A stretch of DNA of 7,807 nucleotides, taken from Chloroflexota bacterium (GTDB taxonomy: Bacteria > Chloroflexota > Anaerolineae > Anaerolineales > Villigracilaceae). The number at the start of each line of letters is the position of its first letter. Within the stretch, counting starts at the first letter, position 1. Location of the stretch: contig JAEWVF010000052.1 of the NCBI GenBank assembly GCA_023459215.1, forward strand, positions 1-7,807. Direction: 5' to 3'. The notes beneath the pieces are model-generated. The model ran no database searches, was not told the origin of the DNA, and saw only the letters and a list, made by a program, of their open reading frames with translations. The translations under genes were made by a program, and so were the position numbers. This document shows positions 6,703 through 7,807 of the stretch, in pieces.

Positions 6703-7458
6703 TCAAGATAAAATGCGGTCAACCAGGCCACGGTAGATTTGGGCCACTGGATGCTCGGGGAAGCGCATCGAGAATACACCGGCGCTTGCCAGGGTCATCA
6801 AATCATCCGAATGGGGCACGACTGCGGCGACTTCGCAATTGTAGGTTTTTTCAACCCGCTGGCGCACATCGGCGGTATTGAACATTTCCGGCACTTTGTT
6901 GACCATCAGGTACATCTTCGGCACATCCAGTTTGCGGGCTACTTCGACGGTGACGCTGGTGCCCTGGTAATCTTGTGAGTCCGGGCGCAGAATGAGCAAG
7001 AGCACATCTGAGATGGCGATTGAGAGCAAGGTCTCTTCGTTGAGGCCAGGATGCGTATCAATGACCAGCAAGTCCAGTTTTAGTTTTTGGATGAGCGAGT
7101 GGAAGCCATCGTTGAGCAACCCGACATCATAGCCTTCGCGCAGTACGCGGGCAATTTCACCGGCCTTGATACTGGAAGGGATCAGGAATAATTTCCCTTT
7201 GACATCCGGGCCAAGCGAGGCGGTGACATCGTGCGCGGTTTCTTCAATATCACATTTTCCCCAGAGATAGTCGTTCAGGGAGCGGCCCATTTGCTGTTCA
7301 TCAAGCCCAAATAAAACATGGATGCCAGGGGATTGAATATCCGTATCCACCACGCCGACCCGCAGGCCGCGCAAAGCGCTCAGATAAGATACATTGGCGC
7401 TGGTGTTTGATTTGCCTGTCCCGCCACGGAAAGAATGGATAGAAATAATTTTGGACAT
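6703..7458 (-). CDS. MinD/ParA-like P-loop ATPase
   Basis: This 251-aa protein has the deviant Walker A motif FRGGTGKSN at residues 10-18 (K16-S17 bind phosphate), the switch VDTDIQSPG (37-45, catalytic-type D38 and D40) and Walker B LLVIDTHPG (130-138). A PDSQDYQGT segment (159-167) and MVNKVP (185-190) fit the MinD/ParA fold. The family forms ATP-dependent dimers that position DNA, division or membrane machinery. Here the signature lysine that stimulates the other subunit in classic KGGxGK ATPases is replaced by R11. No ParB or MinE gene is seen nearby, so cargo is unknown; it is alone in its transcript by all visible signs. The start is ATG7458 with GGAGGAG (7466-7472) 7 bp upstream; an in-frame GTG at 7476 lies on the far side of that site. 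Confidence 0.85.
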   Translation of the reverse strand: MSKIISIHSFRGGTGKSNTSANVSYLSALRGLRVGVVDTDIQSPGIHVLFGLDEQQMGRSLNDYLWGKCDIEETAHDVTASLGPDVKGKLFLIPSSIKAGEIARVLREGYDVGLLNDGFHSLIQKLKLDLLVIDTHPGLNEETLLSIAISDVLLLILRPDSQDYQGTSVTVEVARKLDVPKMYLMVNKVPEMFNTADVRQRVEKTYNCEVAAVVPHSDDLMTLASAGVFSMRFPEHPVAQIYRGLVDRILS

Positions 7459-7521
7459 GAAATTTCTCCTCCGCACTGAATGTCACAATGATGCAACTGT
7501 TTTTAGCTATCCAGATTTTCA

Positions 7522-7530
7522 ATTTTACCA
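7522..7530 (-). promoter_or_regulatory. Candidate extended -10 promoter of the ParA-like gene
   Basis: Minus-strand TGGTAAAAT (plus 7530 to 7522) reads as an extended -10, TGn followed by TAAAAT. It lies 63 bp before the ATPase start codon in an AT-rich stretch (7480-7560). The -35 position (7545-7550, CATAAT on the minus strand) is poor, so the call rests on the extended -10 only. Confidence 0.3.
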
Positions 7531-7595
7531 TTTTTTGTCTGATTATTATGCAAACCTTAACTACTTTGCAGGGCTTTCTTAAAGTAGCGAAAGTA

Positions 7596-7623
7596 GGGAC
7601 AAAAAAGACCTTTCTCGTGTAAT
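7596..7623 (+). promoter_or_regulatory. Candidate IS promoter for the transposase
   Basis: GGGACA (7596-7601) matches four of six -35 bases, and TGTAAT (7618-7623) matches five of six -10 bases, with a 16-bp spacer. The start would be near 7630, which leaves the 5' arm of the hairpin at 7607-7660 out of the native transcript. This is a consensus match only. Confidence 0.35.
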
Positions 7624-7660
7624 CTTTTGTTGCGAGACAAAACATACACAGAGGAAGGTC
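7607..7660 (+). promoter_or_regulatory. Long hairpin hiding the transposase ribosome-binding site
   Basis: GACCTTTCTCGTGTA (7607-7621) pairs with TACACAGAGGAAGGTC (7645-7660): 15 pairs with one G-T wobble and one bulged A. Above it TTTTGT (7625-7630) pairs with ACAAAA (7637-7642) around the loop TGCGAG. The 3' arm contains the transposase ribosome-binding site GAGGAAGG (7651-7658), six bases before ATG7664. Transcripts entering from outside the element would carry both arms and mask the site. The pairing is seen directly; the control of translation is inferred. Confidence 0.72.
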
Positions 7661-7663
7661 AAG

Positions 7664-7807
7664 ATGGAGTCTATCACAAGAAATGGTGTAGTTTTTGATG
7701 TGGGCAGCTTGTATGCACATTTTCAGAGCCTGAAAGATAACCGCAAGCCCAAAGGATTGCGCTACCGACTGGTAGATATTCTGGTCATGATGGTGATGGC
7801 GAAAATT
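7664..7807 (+). CDS. ISAs1-family transposase, N-terminal part (cut by the window end)
   Basis: The first 48 codons are open to the right edge: MESITRNGVVFDVGSLYAH, then FQSLKDNRKPKGLRYRLVD and ILVMMVMAKI. The HF-x2-L-x-D-x-R...G-x-RY-x-L-x-DIL pattern is the conserved N-terminal region of the DDE transposases of ISAs1 (H-repeat) elements. Its catalytic DDE domain would lie outside, so whether the element is active cannot be judged. GAGGAAGG ends five bases before ATG7664. The gene is divergent from the ParA-like gene and starts about 206 bp upstream of that gene's start. Confidence 0.85.
   Translation, partial: MESITRNGVVFDVGSLYAHFQSLKDNRKPKGLRYRLVDILVMMVMAKI

Larger units (their letters stand above)
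7569..7807 (+). mobile_element. Left part of an ISAs1-family insertion sequence (truncated by the window)
   Basis: A sequence starting CAGGG at 7569 precedes a transposase start by 95 bp, the expected layout of an IS left end in this family. The inner copy AAAGTAG occurs twice, at 7581-7587 and 7590-7596. The 8 bp before the putative boundary, CTACTTTG (7561-7568), would be the target duplication, since ISAs1-type elements usually give 8-bp duplications. The right inverted repeat is outside the window, so the exact end is inferred from motif and spacing. Confidence 0.6.

Noticed and set aside
7480..7560. Possible plasmid partition site (parS-like) beside the ParA-like gene
   Set aside because: The stretch is AT-rich but has no repeated or palindromic site and no parB, so an origin or partition site is not supported.
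7301..7720. 139-codon minus-strand open frame across the ATPase start and the IS
   Set aside because: It overlaps the ATPase in another frame and the transposase start, and shows no domain or ribosome-binding site.

Overview
The window looks like chromosomal DNA from a GC-moderate environmental bacterium. The gene families present fit the Chloroflexota (Anaerolineae-like) best: an NTT-type transporter outside the obligate parasites, a MinD/ParA-like ATPase with an RGGTGKS P-loop, a HAMP receptor without an output domain, and an ISAs1-type transposase. That placement is inferred from gene content, not from a marker gene. There is no rRNA, tRNA or CRISPR array.

Layout from left to right. Positions 1-73 hold a 23-bp tandem repeat that looks like the end of an insertion sequence running off the left edge. 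Positions 85-123 carry a candidate promoter overlapped by a perfect 6-3-6 palindrome. Two plus-strand genes follow (158-1912 and 1953-2789). Together they rebuild one phosphoenolpyruvate-synthase / rifampin-phosphotransferase type dikinase: the first carries the central and phosphohistidine domains, the second is the ATP-grasp subunit. Their order is the reverse of the fused enzymes, and their summed length (862 aa) is that of a full rifampin-phosphotransferase-type protein. The acceptor substrate is unknown. A strong hairpin (2789-2826) separates them from a convergent minus-strand block.

The minus-strand block reads 6600 to 2840. It encodes an NTT/ADP-ATP-carrier-like membrane transporter, a YkgJ-type cysteine-cluster protein (GTG start, 17-bp gap), a GNAT acetyltransferase (overlapping its upstream neighbour by 11 bp) and a two-TM HAMP receptor with no output domain (ATGA overlap). 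The spacing implies one translationally coupled operon. A terminator (6641-6681) separates it from an upstream minus-strand MinD/ParA-like ATPase (7458-6703).

From about 7569 to the right edge lies the left part of an ISAs1-family insertion sequence: a putative terminal repeat beginning CAGGG, a long imperfect hairpin hiding the transposase ribosome-binding site, and the first 48 codons of the transposase. The dikinase pair, receptor operon and ATPase therefore sit between two IS-like ends. The most interesting points are the split, reordered dikinase with an unassigned substrate, the compact transporter/Cys-cluster/GNAT/receptor operon, and the SD-sequestering hairpin of the transposon.
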